Source: Sinonovacula constricta
Taxonomy: Eukaryota > Mollusca > Bivalvia > Cardiida > Solecurtidae
Assembly: GCA_007844125.1 (NCBI GenBank)
Contig: CM017568.1
Span: forward strand, 6,034,685-6,098,684
Length of the DNA: 64,000 nucleotides
Reading direction: 5' to 3'
The notes below the pieces were generated by a model. It saw only the letters and a program-made list of their open reading frames with translations, ran no database searches and was not told where the DNA came from. How positions within the stretch are numbered: the first letter of the stretch is position 1; each line of letters begins with the position of its first letter. A program made the translations under genes and the position numbers. Shown piece after piece: positions 1-11,187 of this stretch.

Positions 1-666
1 AATGTGATATACTTGATCTATTGACCGGACCACAACATTGGTATAAATTATTTGTTTGCATAGTCTCGAATATTTATTTACGGCATCAATGATGCGGTGG
101 AATTAGGGTGTGGTTTCTTGATTTAACAGCAAGACGGACTTTGAAATCTATTTTCCAAAGGTTCAAGAAAGGAAACAGCGCGATGGTATGGACTTTTAAT
201 GGTTACCTACTTGCATGTTCTAGTTATATTATTGACGTGTATATTTCCTTTTTTTCTGCTCATTTCGGTCGGCATCTTTCTTGCATTTTACACATAGATG
301 GTGACGTCAGTACGTTCGTCACCCGTATACTTAGTCGCATAATCTGTAAAGTTCTGCGAAACTTGATTTTCCATTGTAAACAGTTCTAGATATACATATA
401 TACTAATTACCTGTTATTTATAACTGGTTAATAAATACGCATCAAAAGTGCTATTTTGATTGATATAATAAACTTATATTGATTATATGAACTTATATGA
501 CAATTTGATTGACCATAATCTACTACATTTTAATAATTTCAGTTGCAACAAACGTATCCATAAACCCGTAATACCTTGCATCGATCAGTGTGCAAACATT
601 ATCGCAAATGTTTGATTGTCAAAAATATACTGATAAAATATTCTGGTTTGGAATGGTTTATAATAC
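1..666. other. chitinase intron 6 sequence, no exon seen
   Basis: AT-rich sequence to the left of the last recognisable chitinase exon. I looked on the minus strand for the next GH18 segment (AMVWAIDLDD-like) and found none, so it probably lies outside the window. Confidence 0.5.
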
Positions 667-866
667 CTGGTAGTACGACAAGGTGTCACCGTCTACGCTA
701 GCTGCTCCTACCGAGTGCTCACTCGTATTGGCGAGTGTAAACGAGCGCCCGTACAACGGCATTCCTAACATCAGTTTTTCCGCCGGAGCTCCCTCGGCGA
801 GCCATGCATGCACATGACTGTCCTGGAATGGGTATTCAAAAATACTCTCCGAGTCAGAATTATCGG
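667..866 (-). CDS. chitinase-like gene, exon 6 (last visible)
   Basis: The exon begins CC after GAAGAG and encodes DNSDSESIFEYPFQDSHVHA, then WLAEGAPAEKLMLGMPLYGR and a segment ending VDGDTLSYYQ. WL-GAP and the LGxPxYGRSF motif are diagnostic of GH18 chitinases. The donor is CAG|GTATTA at 665-666. The acceptor has a weak pyrimidine tract; it was chosen because phase and family length agree. Confidence 0.82.
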
Positions 867-3800
867 CTCTTCGACTTTTTAAGAACTTTCAATTATTCCT
901 AAAAAATACTCTCACAACACTTAAAGTGCTTTGATTACGTTTAAACAAAACCAAATGATGGCGCTAGAAAAAAAAAGAATTTTGAAACGTGTCGAAGTGT
1001 CGAAAAATTATGTTAGTGTTGTGTTTCTGACCACGTTTCTGTTAGTAAATTGTTTAATGGTGTTATTAAAGCTATAAAACAAAAATTGTCTGGGTATTTT
1101 AAGTCCCTTGATCTCCTACAATACCGTTGTAGTGTGAACTAAATATATTTAAACTTTTAAAACAAATGAAACCGTTGGACATTATATGGTGCATGATATT
1201 AAAGATTATCTTAATACTAATTAGATGATAATTTGGCCAATCAGTTAATTGTGCCATATTTAGGCTCTTTCAGCATTTCTTAAAATATTCACGTACATGT
1301 ACCCCCAATATTACCATTGACTAATTGTTGCTTACAAAACATTATGAGCATTTGTTATGATTTCAATTTATTTAAATCAGAATAAAATTTTGATAAATCA
1401 ATATCGAGCCATAATTAACTACTCACAATATTAGGGCTCGTCTGCGTTACTGTATAGGGCACTATGGACGTTCACAACATCTTCCCAGTCACCATGGAAG
1501 TCGTAAAGCATCAGATTAATAAAGTCCACATAGCTAAAACAGAACAGGACTTATTAAAAATAAGGATATATGATGAGTCGTGGGCATTGTTGTTAGTTAA
1601 TTAAATATTGCACTTTATCGGAACATATACTTGTGTGCATAAAAATACTAAAATGATCAGAACATGCGTGTGGGCTGTTTTTATTGCTGACAGATACATA
1701 CGGTATCTTGTCAACGTGCGAACAATCCTTTAAATGTGATAGTCAGACAATTTACCTAGGTCTAATATATGAAAGAATATCTGCTTGTTGTATTTGCGCA
1801 TAATTTTTTCAGAAAAAAAATCATACTTTAGTCTAAGACTTTCAGCAGTATCTCAATTTTTAGGGCAGTAAAACTCGTAAATCAACATTTTAATTGTTCA
1901 TTCTTTTCAAATCTATAAATAAGAAGGATTGGGATTTGGCTAAAATAGACATCGACGAAACAGCGGTTGACGTAGACGAGCTTAAACGCGCCTTTCTTAG
2001 CTTAAAAATACATGTGGCTAACTGTGCAGCGTGGCTCAGATAGGAAATACATGTTTGTAATGACGGTTGTGGCGTTATGGTTCACTTTTCAAACAGGTGT
2101 TGGACATCAATAAACAACATTTTGCGAAACCTGTTAGGTAACAATGATTTATTAAGATGTTTAATGAAAAAAATACTTATGGTCCAAACTGTTGGATACC
2201 ATCTTTAACATATGTAATCGACCGCAATATTGCCAGACGTGAAAAAAGGTGCTTATAATGCGACTGATGTATTCCTTCGAACCACAAACCTACATAGTTA
2301 GAACATTGGCTCCGGATACAGAATCCACCCTTCCATCCCCGGGCTCAAACCTATGATGACTATACTGGGAACTAATCACTCTCTTACACTGTCGATTAAT
2401 TACATAAACATTTGACAATAATGAACTATGACTCTGATGGGATGTAGAGTATTTGCTGCTACTTTGTTGGTTTTCTCTGTTCTTTGCTACATCTGTATTT
2501 GCTAGCTGCATTGCCAACATCGGTTTACTCGGTTTCTTTTGTTAAACAATACTTCGCCAAACAGTTGCGAATTTCTATACATGCCAGCCAATTTGTTGTT
2601 GTTGTGGTTGTTGTTGTTTTTTGGTGGGGATGGGGGTTATAATACAAATTGCAAGCTACAATGTTAAAAAAAGAATACTCAGTTCTTTTTTCTGAAACAA
2701 GTCTCACTGAACAGACGCGATTTCCTGCTTTTTCACAATCTTCCTCATAAAATAGGGGGTGGCAGCACTAGATATATTTATAATTTACACAGTATCTGGA
2801 TAATTGATATATTGTTGTTTGGGCGACAAACCTAAAAAATACGTACTGTGAGATTCCAGCGATATTGTACGATTTATTGATGTAGTAGGCATGTGTTGCC
2901 ACGGCAATTGACAGCACTAGTCTTTGTTGGGAACTATGACGTGCTTCCGTATCGAATTCGTGGCGTAGCGTCTTAAATGTAGAAGTTCAAACAGCTATTA
3001 AAAAAGTAAACAATACATATATTTTAAACCAATAACTAGACTTTGATAGGATATCATTAAATGGTCAGTAAATTGTCCCCACAACAGACAACACTAAACT
3101 GATGTAAAGTCAACATGTCACCATTTGTACTTTGAAATGACTGTATATTTAAACACTTGAGGTGAATTGCAAATAAAAATAAACCAACTTAAGTCTAGTG
3201 GATCAGCTAAGTGTTGGGATTGGATTACTTAGCAAAGATAAAAAAAAAAGATATAGCTATTGATAGAAACAGACATCCGCTATTCCAAACAATTTAATTT
3301 AATTTAAAAGTAATTCTCAGATCAATTAAGAAATCATCAGTCCATTATTCCTAATTACTGACAAAATTATCTACTTTAGGGTATACAGTCAACGCATCAA
3401 TTTAATAATCATTAGATTGCATTTTTACAGTCATAAAAGACTTGATCTCATAATATTGCTGAATGTTATTTAGAAAACAACAACAACAACACAGTTTTTA
3501 CTATTCAGTGACCCCATAGAAAAAAAGTACCGCACATTGTGTACCTGCTGGATTTCAGATTATTTGTTATCATCTAAAAGGTAAAAGCTGTGTTAAGATA
3601 TTAGCCGTATTTTGCATTGCAGACAATAAGTGACCATAAATGGTTAAAGAAAGGGATTATTTTACGGTATTATAATTGCGGTGAATTCTACAATATTTCT
3701 GAACTTTTCACTGTTTTCAGTGTTATAAAATGTTCGCTTAATATTTAAAAAATCTGTCCAATCAATACCAGTATTCCACTCCATCCTTTTTCGCATATGA

Positions 3801-6356
3801 AGTTACGTTATTCTATTTTCATGTATTACCTCAATTATGGGAAGGTATTTGGTATAAACTTAACTGTGGAAAAGTTTCTTATCCCCATTTAACTGCTGAC
3901 AATTTACAGACTGCAGTATGAACATAAACATATATGTTGTTGAATGCCTATAAAAATGTATTAAATAGACGAAAATAAGCAAATTACAAATAAACTAAGA
4001 CTATTTTATATAAAGTTTATAAAAACAATCCCCCAAAAGAGGATAAGTTATGTACATCGATTCGAAAATGGGGATACCTTGAGCAGCTCCACAAACTTCT
4101 GTTTGTCCTCATCAGCCCCTCCCCTGTATTCTATCCCCGGATATTCCCAGTCTATGTCGATACCGTCAAACCCGAACCGTCGCAAATATGTCACCGTATG
4201 TTGCGCGAATGCCGTCATACGTTGCTGCGTTGCAACGAGGGCCAGGAACGGTTCGGTTCCAAACTCCCAGCCACCCACACCAAGCATGGTGACCAGATTC
4301 TGATTTCGAGCCTTTAAACCGGTTATTCCCGATATCTAAAGAGACGGCATTTTAGTGTGGCATTACTTTTTTACATGTAAACGTAGGTAACACAATTTGA
4401 AATAGACCGGTCGCAATAGCTCAGGTGGTAGAAGCGTCGGCAAGTGGACCGGTAGGTCGAGGGTTCAAACCACGGCCGGGTCAAACCGGTAGCAGTGGCT
4501 TCCCTCCTAACGCTCGGGGCTAAGTGGACAACATAACGCCTGACTCGTGGGTGTCAGTATAGTGGACCGGCCGGGTTCAGTCCCTGGGAACCTCATAAGT
4601 GCCACTGTGCAATAATGATAGAAATGTCGCTGCACAGTATCGGCAAAAATGCCGGCAAATCCCCAATCCTTATTATTAATATTATCCTTATTCCATTGGT
4701 TAGATACCCAACAAATAAACAAGGACAAATAACATTTATTGATCATGATATTATCATAGTCCATTACACTTGTGTGCAACCGTAGAGAATTTATTAACAA
4801 ATATCCTGAACAAAGAACGAAGTCTTTAACGTTATAACTTATCATGTGCGTTTTGTTTGATCTGAGATTTTAATTTGAATGTATTTTAATTTGCCACTGT
4901 GCGAGAAAAGAATACTGAAAAACATTTACTTGGTTAATGACCTTTTAAACCACTTGAACTATTTACTTCGTGCAATATACTTATTTAGATGCGATCAGGT
5001 CTGCCGATTAAGAACATAACGCGTACGTTGTGAGGGGCTTCTCTGGATATTTATTTATTGCTTTCGTAAAAAAAATATTTTCAGTGTCGGATTAAGACGC
5101 GAGGGACAATGCGTGCACACCCGCCCTTCATTCAAGAACGGTATATAAATATATATTAAATTGCCTATTGTAATAACAAATCCTCACCGAGTGTAAAAGT
5201 TGATTTGAAATATAATCATCAACAATTACCAAATCACCAACCGTTAAAGGTACATTGTATTTGTTTTATGCAAAGAGATGGCAAATTGTATGCTATAAAT
5301 GTTTATTGGGTTTGAAGCAAATATAGTGCTGCTTTCACTGTGTATAGCATGCTGTGAACACCTGGCATGATACCTTAACAAGTCACATTATTGTTCTACT
5401 TACTCAGCTTCATCTCCGGGTTCTCCGGGTATGATGTGGAACGTGTTGTTGTCAATGCCGGCGAACGCATAGATCACGTGAGTACAAACATCTGGGTCCA
5501 GACTGCTCGCCGAAAGTTGGTTCGGAGGTGTCCTGTATCTGGCCCATCCCTCGAAGTAACAGACTCGCTTGTATCCTTGGTAATAGTGACAACAATTACT
5601 GCTCATGGTGATAAAATGAACGTCGAAATTTTAAACTTGCAGCATTGGTAACAATTGCACGTTTTGTTCAGTGAGCCATTTTTAACTTTTGTAATTGATT
5701 CAAACCAGATTCTTCTGATTCGGCGTTCAACATCTAGGTATACCTAGAATCCAGACTCTCATAACATAGATTTTAGAACTGGCATGCATTGCTGAGACCT
5801 AAGATTATATAATTCTCCGACACATCACTGATTTTAACTGTTTTCTTTACAGTAACAATATACATGTAACAAGCTATTGATGACATATCTATGTCTGTTA
5901 TGCGAAAAAGTTCAATATAAACTATCAAAACACTAAGAAATTCCAACAGTAGGCTAAATATATACGGTTGTAGCTGGGTGCCAACGGTAGGGTTGCCGAT
6001 TAGTTACCCTTTGACTACTTAGCCTCTCACCGCATGGATTCGAGTCCCGTTCGGGGCAAAGAATTTAATGTGGGATGGTCATCGAGGTGACCTGCGGGGC
6101 GCTGGTGGTCTCACCAATACAGTTGGACGTCGTAATGAGGGTCATAACTACTCGGCGATAATTAAACAAAAGTAAATATACACCAGTACACCTATTTCCC
6201 CACTGACCCTTAATCTTGTGACATAATTGCATTGTCTTTGGAAGTTACATAAATGATTAGTTAATAAATACACTAAGATATATGGCTAGATGTTTTCACA
6301 GCTGTCTTACCTGCGACCAGCCAAAGACAGCTTAGGGTCACCAATAGACGAAACAT
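667..6356 (-). CDS. GH18 chitinase-like protein, six exons, 3' end off the left edge
   Basis: Six minus-strand exons encode a secreted glycoside hydrolase family 18 protein: 6311-6356, 5404-5575, 4078-4335, 2847-2971, 1451-1533 and 667-866. Exon 1 is a signal peptide. Exon 2 starts the TIM barrel (YKRVCYFEGWARYR). Exon 3 carries GGWEFG and the catalytic DxxDxDxE motif as FDGIDIDWEYP near residues 129-139. Exon 5 has the conserved MxYD segment (LMLYDFHG). Exon 6 has WLAEGAPAEKLMLGMPLYGRSF. About 295 residues are visible, so the end of the barrel and any chitin-binding tail lie beyond base 1. Known family role: hydrolysis of beta-1,4 linkages in chitin; digestive, immune or shell-matrix roles cannot be separated here. 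Phases join at every junction except exon 2 to exon 3, where one nucleotide is missing. The copy may therefore be a pseudogene, a polymorphic null or an assembly error. The catalytic acid Glu is intact. Confidence 0.88.
1451..1533 (-). CDS. chitinase-like gene, exon 5 (MxYD segment)
   Basis: The exon follows a CTGTTTTAG acceptor and encodes YVDFINLMLYDFHGDWEDVV then NVHSALY, the conserved MxYD region. I chose the donor GTAACG at 1445-1450 because it joins exon 6 in phase and gives the usual family spacing up to GAPAEKL. A stronger-looking GTGAGT donor 24 bases downstream would include an in-frame TAA at 1431-1433. Confidence 0.8.
2847..2971 (-). CDS. chitinase-like gene, exon 4
   Basis: This phase-0 exon begins after an ATTTAAG acceptor and encodes a segment containing LRHEFDTEARHSSQQRLVL followed by SIAVATHAYYINKSYNIAGIS. 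It matches the helix and beta strand after the GH18 catalytic strand, usually written as LTAAV plus a GYDI-like segment. The donor is GTACGT; the last two bases CA combine with C of exon 5 to give His. Confidence 0.82.
4078..4335 (-). CDS. chitinase-like gene, exon 3 (catalytic motif)
   Basis: The exon begins directly after a CTCTTTAG acceptor with ATA TCG GGA. It encodes ISGITGLKARNQNLVTM, GGWEFGTEPF and the catalytic FDGIDIDWEYP, and ends with AAG before a GTATCC donor. A TAG lies immediately upstream in the coding frame, so the exon cannot start earlier. It opens in phase 0 while exon 2 closes with two spare bases: a one-nucleotide discontinuity. Confidence 0.87.
4405..4720 (+). repeat. 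tRNA-derived SINE-like insertion in chitinase intron 2
   Basis: The head has a pol III A-box-like TAGCTCAGGTGGTAG and, about 45 bases on, a B-box-like GGGTTCAAACC. It is followed by a unique GC-richer body and an AT-rich tail. The layout is that of a tRNA-derived SINE rather than a functional tRNA gene, because the segment does not close into a cloverleaf of normal length. Confidence 0.5.
5300..5391 (-). repeat. SINE family A fragment, 12 bases inside the exon 2 donor
   Basis: On the minus strand this reads GTATCATGCCAGGTGTTCAC and CAGTGAAAGCAGCACTATAT. It matches the bodies of SINE copies near 9.3, 13.9, 27.6 and 32.5 kb. The similarity starts about 12 bases downstream of the chitinase exon 2 splice donor, and the body is internally deleted before the tail. 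Confidence 0.65.
5404..5575 (-). CDS. chitinase-like gene, exon 2 (start of GH18 barrel)
   Basis: The acceptor AG at 5576-5577 follows ACC-A and precedes GATACAAG. The product includes YKRVCYFEGWARYR and CTHVIYAFAGIDNN, typical of strands beta1 and beta2 of GH18 chitinases. The donor is a strong GTAAGT at 5398-5403 and leaves two bases (GA) of an unfinished codon. SINE-like sequence begins only about a dozen bases into the following intron. Confidence 0.87.
5960..6175 (+). repeat. tRNA-derived SINE, family B
   Basis: Contains a B-box-like GGATTCGAGTCCC, then GTGGGATGGTCATC, a CTGGTGGTCTCACC block, GTTGGACGTCGTAATGAGGG and an A-rich end. Related bodies occur at 14.5, 18.9, 19.2 and 26.3 kb, and inverted near 35.8 and 57.2 kb. 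Confidence 0.6.
6311..6356 (-). CDS. chitinase-like gene, exon 1 (signal peptide)
   Basis: The ATG at 6354-6356 opens MFRLLVTLSCLWLVA, a short hydrophobic secretion signal. The exon ends after one base of the next codon (phase 1) at a GTAAGA donor. That base plus GA from exon 2 makes the Gly before YKRVCYF, which is the usual position of mature GH18 start sequences. Confidence 0.8.
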
Positions 6357-6486
6357 TTCAGGGCGTCTTCGAGTCCCTGATTCATTGGAAAAAGTGTTTG
6401 CTTAAAAATATGTCAATCATATAAAACAACACAGCAATCTTATAGTAATTTACGACTTTATAATAACTTTTCTGACCACTTTACAA

Positions 6487-6870
6487 AACTTCGTGCTACC
6501 TCTTATGGTATTTACATATCACAACTAACAAGGTTTGCACGAGTTTGTACTAAAGTAGAAGATTTCAATGCTAGAAAACCTGTTTATTTCTTCTAAACTG
6601 TTACAGCAAGGCTTACGTTTTCATAAATTAAGAAAGGCGTTTTCAAAATTCTTTCACCGCAATGGTTTCATTGCTTCTAAGTATAATAGCAGTATGAAAA
6701 CACTGATGCAGAAAGGCATAAGCCATCCTGCATTTTATGGAAATGTTTTTATACAAGTTAAAGAAAATCAAGGGTCTCAATAACTTTTCTGACCACTTTA
6801 CAAAACTTATCAGAAAATGTATTGCAGACGGTTACAACCCGGGAATCCTTCGTTGTACAGAAATTGATGG
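6487..6870 (+). pseudogene. retrotransposon reverse-transcriptase C-terminal fragment, frameshifted
   Basis: Conceptual translation gives LRATSYGIYISQLTRFARV, then after a one-base shift near 6575 SSKLLQQGLRFHKLRKAFSK and KTLMQKGISHPAFYGNVF, then after another shift NNFSDHFTKLIRKC. The series TSYGxYISQL, QGxRxHKLRKxFxKF, HPxFYG is the familiar C-terminal tail of an invertebrate reverse-transcriptase family. I cannot assign its clade safely. Upstream palm motifs are absent, so this is a truncated, inactive copy. A 30-base segment of it (6779-6808) recurs exactly at 6462-6491 in the wrong order. Confidence 0.7.
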
Positions 6871-6955
6871 TTTTTCTTTATGTGTGTTATGTCTCGTTTC
6901 TGTGTTTTTGTCACATTTACTTTTACCTTGTTTGCCTTTGTCTACTGGTAGATAA

Positions 6956-8890
6956 AATTTAAATATCTGTGAAAATTTGGATAGGACCTTTTACCTATTT
7001 ACAATTTCGATTGTGCCAAAGACACATGCTTCTTTTGGAAACATTGACGTTGCATTCGATTTGACACTCGACTTTCTGTTCTGTTATGTGTGAAATATGG
7101 ATACTAAATTGCTAGTAAACGTGTTATAATTGTATGTACTGTATTGTTTTGATATATTGCAAGTCGATAAAAATATTATTTTATTGCTAATTAACAACAG
7201 AGTTTTCTGCAGACAGCGTGCTTCACTTCTCTTCATACTCTTCATACTGGATGAAAAAATCAACAAGGTGGCATAACTCTGCCAATTATTTATTTTTATG
7301 TACTTGCCTCTTTGAAAGAGTTTATTTTTTTAATAGTGAAGAAGTATTTGAAGTTTAAACATGTTTAAAGGTTTCGATGATAGACCTTAACAACAACCTT
7401 AAACAAACAACACATAAATTTTATGTCGAACAATACTGCCAACATTAATGTTGATAACCTGCTATTTTATAACGGATTCCTCATTGATAGTGAAGCAGTA
7501 GTCCAAGTTTGAAATGCTTAAAGTGATTTTTTTTCTCGAGAAATTGTCTTTAACAAAAAGATAATCCACCGTAGAGGTTGTCATGTTAATAGCGATTGTT
7601 TGTTTGTTTGTTGTTTTTCGAAAAGTGCGGCTTATAATTACAACAGAAGAATGATATTGACACGAGTCAGTCCGTTATCTCATTGTGAGCCTTTGAATTT
7701 GTATGACAGAAAAATACCAACAAAGTCAGTTTGCGACTTTGTACTATCAAGTATACCTTAGTAAAATGTGTGTTAAAGGAAAATTGAACAGTCTGATAAT
7801 GATAAACTTGTAAACTTGATAATTGAAAAAAGCCGTAACTTTTTATTTCTGCGCAAACTTACCCCGAACTGTAACGTCACTATACAACTGTAAGTGATTC
7901 TATGATATCAAATTATCACTGAATTTAACAACCGGATATTAACGACAATTGCGGCAATCTTTATGGAGTGTATAATAATGAACAACGGAAGATTACAAAT
8001 TCAAACAGCTCTCGGATATTAATACTTGTTACATGTACCTGAGTCGGTCGTCAACTGAAAGTCCTCGCAATGATTCTCGGAGTGTCAGTTGTTGTTTTTT
8101 GTACACAATTTATTTTGTACACAGTATCTTTACATGTAACGAAACATACTACTTACCAACACGTTAAAATGTGCGAACTATTTGCTGCCTGCTATCCAAG
8201 TATTTCAGACGCAGTTGTTGGTGTACATGTAGCCAATGTAAGAACTTTAAATAAGGTCAGGAAATGTACTAAAGATAAAGTAGCAGTAGAGTGTACTAGT
8301 TTTAACCTTTAGTAAGGAGTTTATCTCCGTCTATTATGTATCTGTATCTAAAATAGTGACTATTTCATTAATAATATTGTTATCGTCTCTATGGAACTGT
8401 AAATTTTCAGTCCAGAACATTGATTGATATTGACTTTTGAGGGCCTTTTATTTTGTTTGTTTGTTTTAGAGCGCTTTTGGTATTTTCTCCTAAGCCTTGA
8501 AATTTGTATAAAAGCCAAAGAAAGTGACAATATAACAAATCGAACAAACTGCATTTAAGTAACAATTAATGGCATGTGCAAATTGATAAAAAGCCTACTT
8601 ATTTGTATAATATGCAACAAATAAAAGAAAGTAAGACAAATTTGGAAACTTGTGTACACATATCGGGACTTGCACTTTGTCATGTATAGTATAAACAGAG
8701 ACCAGAAATAGAAATCGCGCGTGAATGCATATGTCTGCATTGTAGTCACGAAATGCCCCAAATTTAACTCGTTTATGAACGGAGTCTTCACGTACAAACA
8801 CATATATAAAACTTTTATTCAATCAGCCAATCATAAGCCTGCATATTTCAAAATCGACCAATCAAAAGTCTGCAACAGTGCAGTCCAGCT
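6956..8890. other. intergenic, no gene recognised
   Basis: AT-rich sequence with only short chance open frames. No domain, RNA fold or repeat structure stands out on either strand. Confidence 0.5.
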
Positions 8891-8892
8891 GT

Positions 8893-9245
8893 CAGAATCT
8901 CTAGAATCTATAGTAATGATTGTAGGCAGTCAGATAAACATAATTGTCAGCATATCAATGATCCATGGTTCTATATAAATTATTGTAATAGGTCAGATTA
9001 ACATTTGAATTAGCGGAATATCTGCCGTCCATGGTTCTATATGAATGATTGTAATAGGTCAAGTAAACATATAAATTATAAGAATATCTAGGAGTGCGTG
9101 GTTCTACGTTAATGATTGTAAAGAGTCAGGTAAATATTTGTATTAACAAAATATCTGCAGTTCATGGGTCTGTATTAGTAATTGTAATTAGTTAGATAAA
9201 GATATGAATTGTCAGAATATCTGGGGTATATCGTTCTATATGAAC
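8893..9245 (+). repeat. about 72-bp tandem repeat, roughly five diverged units
   Basis: Each unit carries a version of CATGGTTCTATATGAATGAT, TGTAATAGGTCA and AGAATATCTG. The phrase recurs near 8965, 9030, 9100, 9165 and 9230, each with substitutions, so the array is old. The right end passes straight into a SINE family A copy. Confidence 0.7.
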
Positions 9246-9425
9246 CACGGCTGGTTGGCCCGGTGTCGGGATAATGTGACTAGGTGTGGTATCATGCCAG
9301 GTGTTCACGTCATGCTATTTACAGTGAAGGCAGCACTATATCTGCTTTAGGTGGACACCGTCTCCAGATAACTGAAATACTGTTGGTGGGACGATAAACC
9401 CCCAAAACAAACAAACAAAAGCCAT
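9245..9425 (+). repeat. SINE family A copy
   Basis: The body reads GGTATCATGCCAGGTGTTCA, CAGTGAAGGCAGCACTATAT, GGTGGACACCGTCTCCA and a tail CAAAACAAACAAACAAAAG. It lacks the tRNA-like head seen in the copy at 27.4 kb, so it is 5'-truncated. Confidence 0.65.
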
Positions 9426-10650
9426 CTAATCAGGCTCTTTTCTTATAGTTATTTAACAGTTTGAATAAAGTATTGTTATTTTAAATGCAACTCGAATCTG
9501 ACAGGTATTACCTTTTTAAGCCTTATAGATAAACAAAGGTGTGTATAATTTCAGGATAAATCGACATTTTACTTCGAACTATTATCAGTTGTTAAGTGAG
9601 TGTTATTTATTACTTATTGTATAAGTGCAACACGAACCGGACAGTTAACATCAGAATAAGTCAGAGTTTGAATAAGCAGAAGTTGGTTTGTGTTCGTTTC
9701 AGCAAAAACCCGTTTTTACCCCTCGGAATTAAGCATAGCCTACATGCAAATAAGCCAGTTTTTGGTTGGTACATGAGCGGAAGACCAAGCCGGCTGTTTA
9801 CTTCATAAAACACAAGTTTCGATAAGCCATTGTAGGTTCGCATTTATGCAACAACAGTTGACTCTTTTATTTGTATCCAATTATTTTGGATGAGTCAGTG
9901 TTATTTATAAAAGCGCAACTCGCATCTTTCACTCAATTTCGAAATTAGTCTATGTATGAATAAACAAATGTTAGTTTATTTACGTGCAGCACGAATCCGA
10001 ATGTTTCCTTTTAGGTAAGCATCACTTTGAATAAACCAGTGTGCTATCGTTGAGTGCAACTTTATAAGCATTGCACTGGAACATATAATAACAAAACACA
10101 TTTTCGAATTGTATACGTTTGAGTAAAAGGAAGATGGTAAGAAATATTAGCCTAACCCATGAAACAATATATTATTTAAAACAATTCAAACGAAGAAGTG
10201 TGTGATACAGATGACTGACCAAATTAAAACAAAAACACACAAGGAAGTTATCTGGCTTCACACTGTGATCCCAGTGGGGGTTGAGGGAAGACAATAGATA
10301 GTTTCCATGTCATCGACACTGATAAGTTTAATGCAGCCATCTTTGTTGGCAGAAACTAATGCAGGCCGAACTCGGGAAATATGTGCTGTATTAAACTCAC
10401 CACTGTGTTTTTATTTTTCAGTCTATTTAACTGAATTTTATATCAAATTTAACAGCTTTTATAAAGTATTTTAAAAATCAAAACTATATTTTCATAGTTT
10501 AAAAGGTTAAAGAAATACAACCGAAAATGTTACACTGTTAATTTTGTTTTCAGTATGAACCAATAGTTTTATTTATTTGTGTGCATTTAAGAAAATAAAA
10601 TTTAGCCTTCTATACAATTAATATACAATTCATATGAAAATCCGTTGAAG
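9426..10650. other. intergenic, no gene recognised
   Basis: AT-rich sequence in which a phrase beginning GTTATTTATTACTTATTGTA and similar 'GTG TTATTTATAAAAGCGCAACTCG' wording recurs loosely (near 9600, 9900 and 9990), suggesting a decayed repeat. No coding or RNA feature was found. Confidence 0.4.
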
Positions 10651-10654
10651 TTAC

Positions 10655-10759
10655 CATCAAGATGGCTGCTAAGATAAGGCATTTTAACTGATGTGGAAAC
10701 AATCTATGGTGGACGGGGTGGGTCTAGCCCGCTGAACACGGGCAGCTGCTGTGGTATCA
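10655..10759 (+). promoter_or_regulatory. candidate RNF141 promoter and noncoding first exon
   Basis: An AAGATGGCTGC motif (10659-10669) resembles the YY1 site found just inside the transcription start of many animal housekeeping genes. It sits in a locally GC- and CpG-richer stretch. A GTAAGC donor at 10760 could splice this to the acceptor before the RNF141 start codon exon at 14750. This is inference from motif and position only; no transcript evidence is available. Confidence 0.3.
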
Positions 10760-11187
10760 GTAAGCGGATATCGTCACGCGTTTCGACGTTTTTTTCGCCA
10801 TGGTCAGCTCAAGGTCAGACAGTCGATAGGAGGCGGTGGATGCATCGTTAGAAATAGCGAATGTTTGAAAACAAATTAACGCTGAAATCACATTTATTAA
10901 AATGTAAGTGAACTAATTTTAGAATAAAAATATAGCAATTGTAAGTAGATTTGTGCATTTGATGCAATTTGATCATTTTTACGTTTTTTTCTAACAATGT
11001 CATTTAATATCTCACTGTATAAATAAAGTTTTTAAAGATTTTTCTAAGACCCGTATCAGTAAAACGGGATTTCATGTTATCGTGTTTCTAACAAAATTTT
11101 GCATGTGTAAATTTTAAAGTACAGAGCAGTTTGGTATGTGATTTTTCAAAGCTGTACGCTGAAATTTATCAACACCATATCATTATA

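Noticed and set aside
1427..1451. TAA in chitinase exon 5 as evidence of a nonsense mutation
   Set aside because: Ending the exon at the GTAACG donor at 1450 removes the stop, joins exon 6 in phase and restores the normal family length.
1936..2042. Plus-strand frame KIDIDETAVDVDELKRAF near chitinase intron 4
   Set aside because: Protein-like to the eye but short, lacks splice sites in phase, and its end overlaps a fragment of the TTAA MITE family.
4420..4490. tRNA gene candidate in chitinase intron 2
   Set aside because: A-box and B-box-like motifs are present, but the acceptor and anticodon stems do not pair. It continues into a SINE body.
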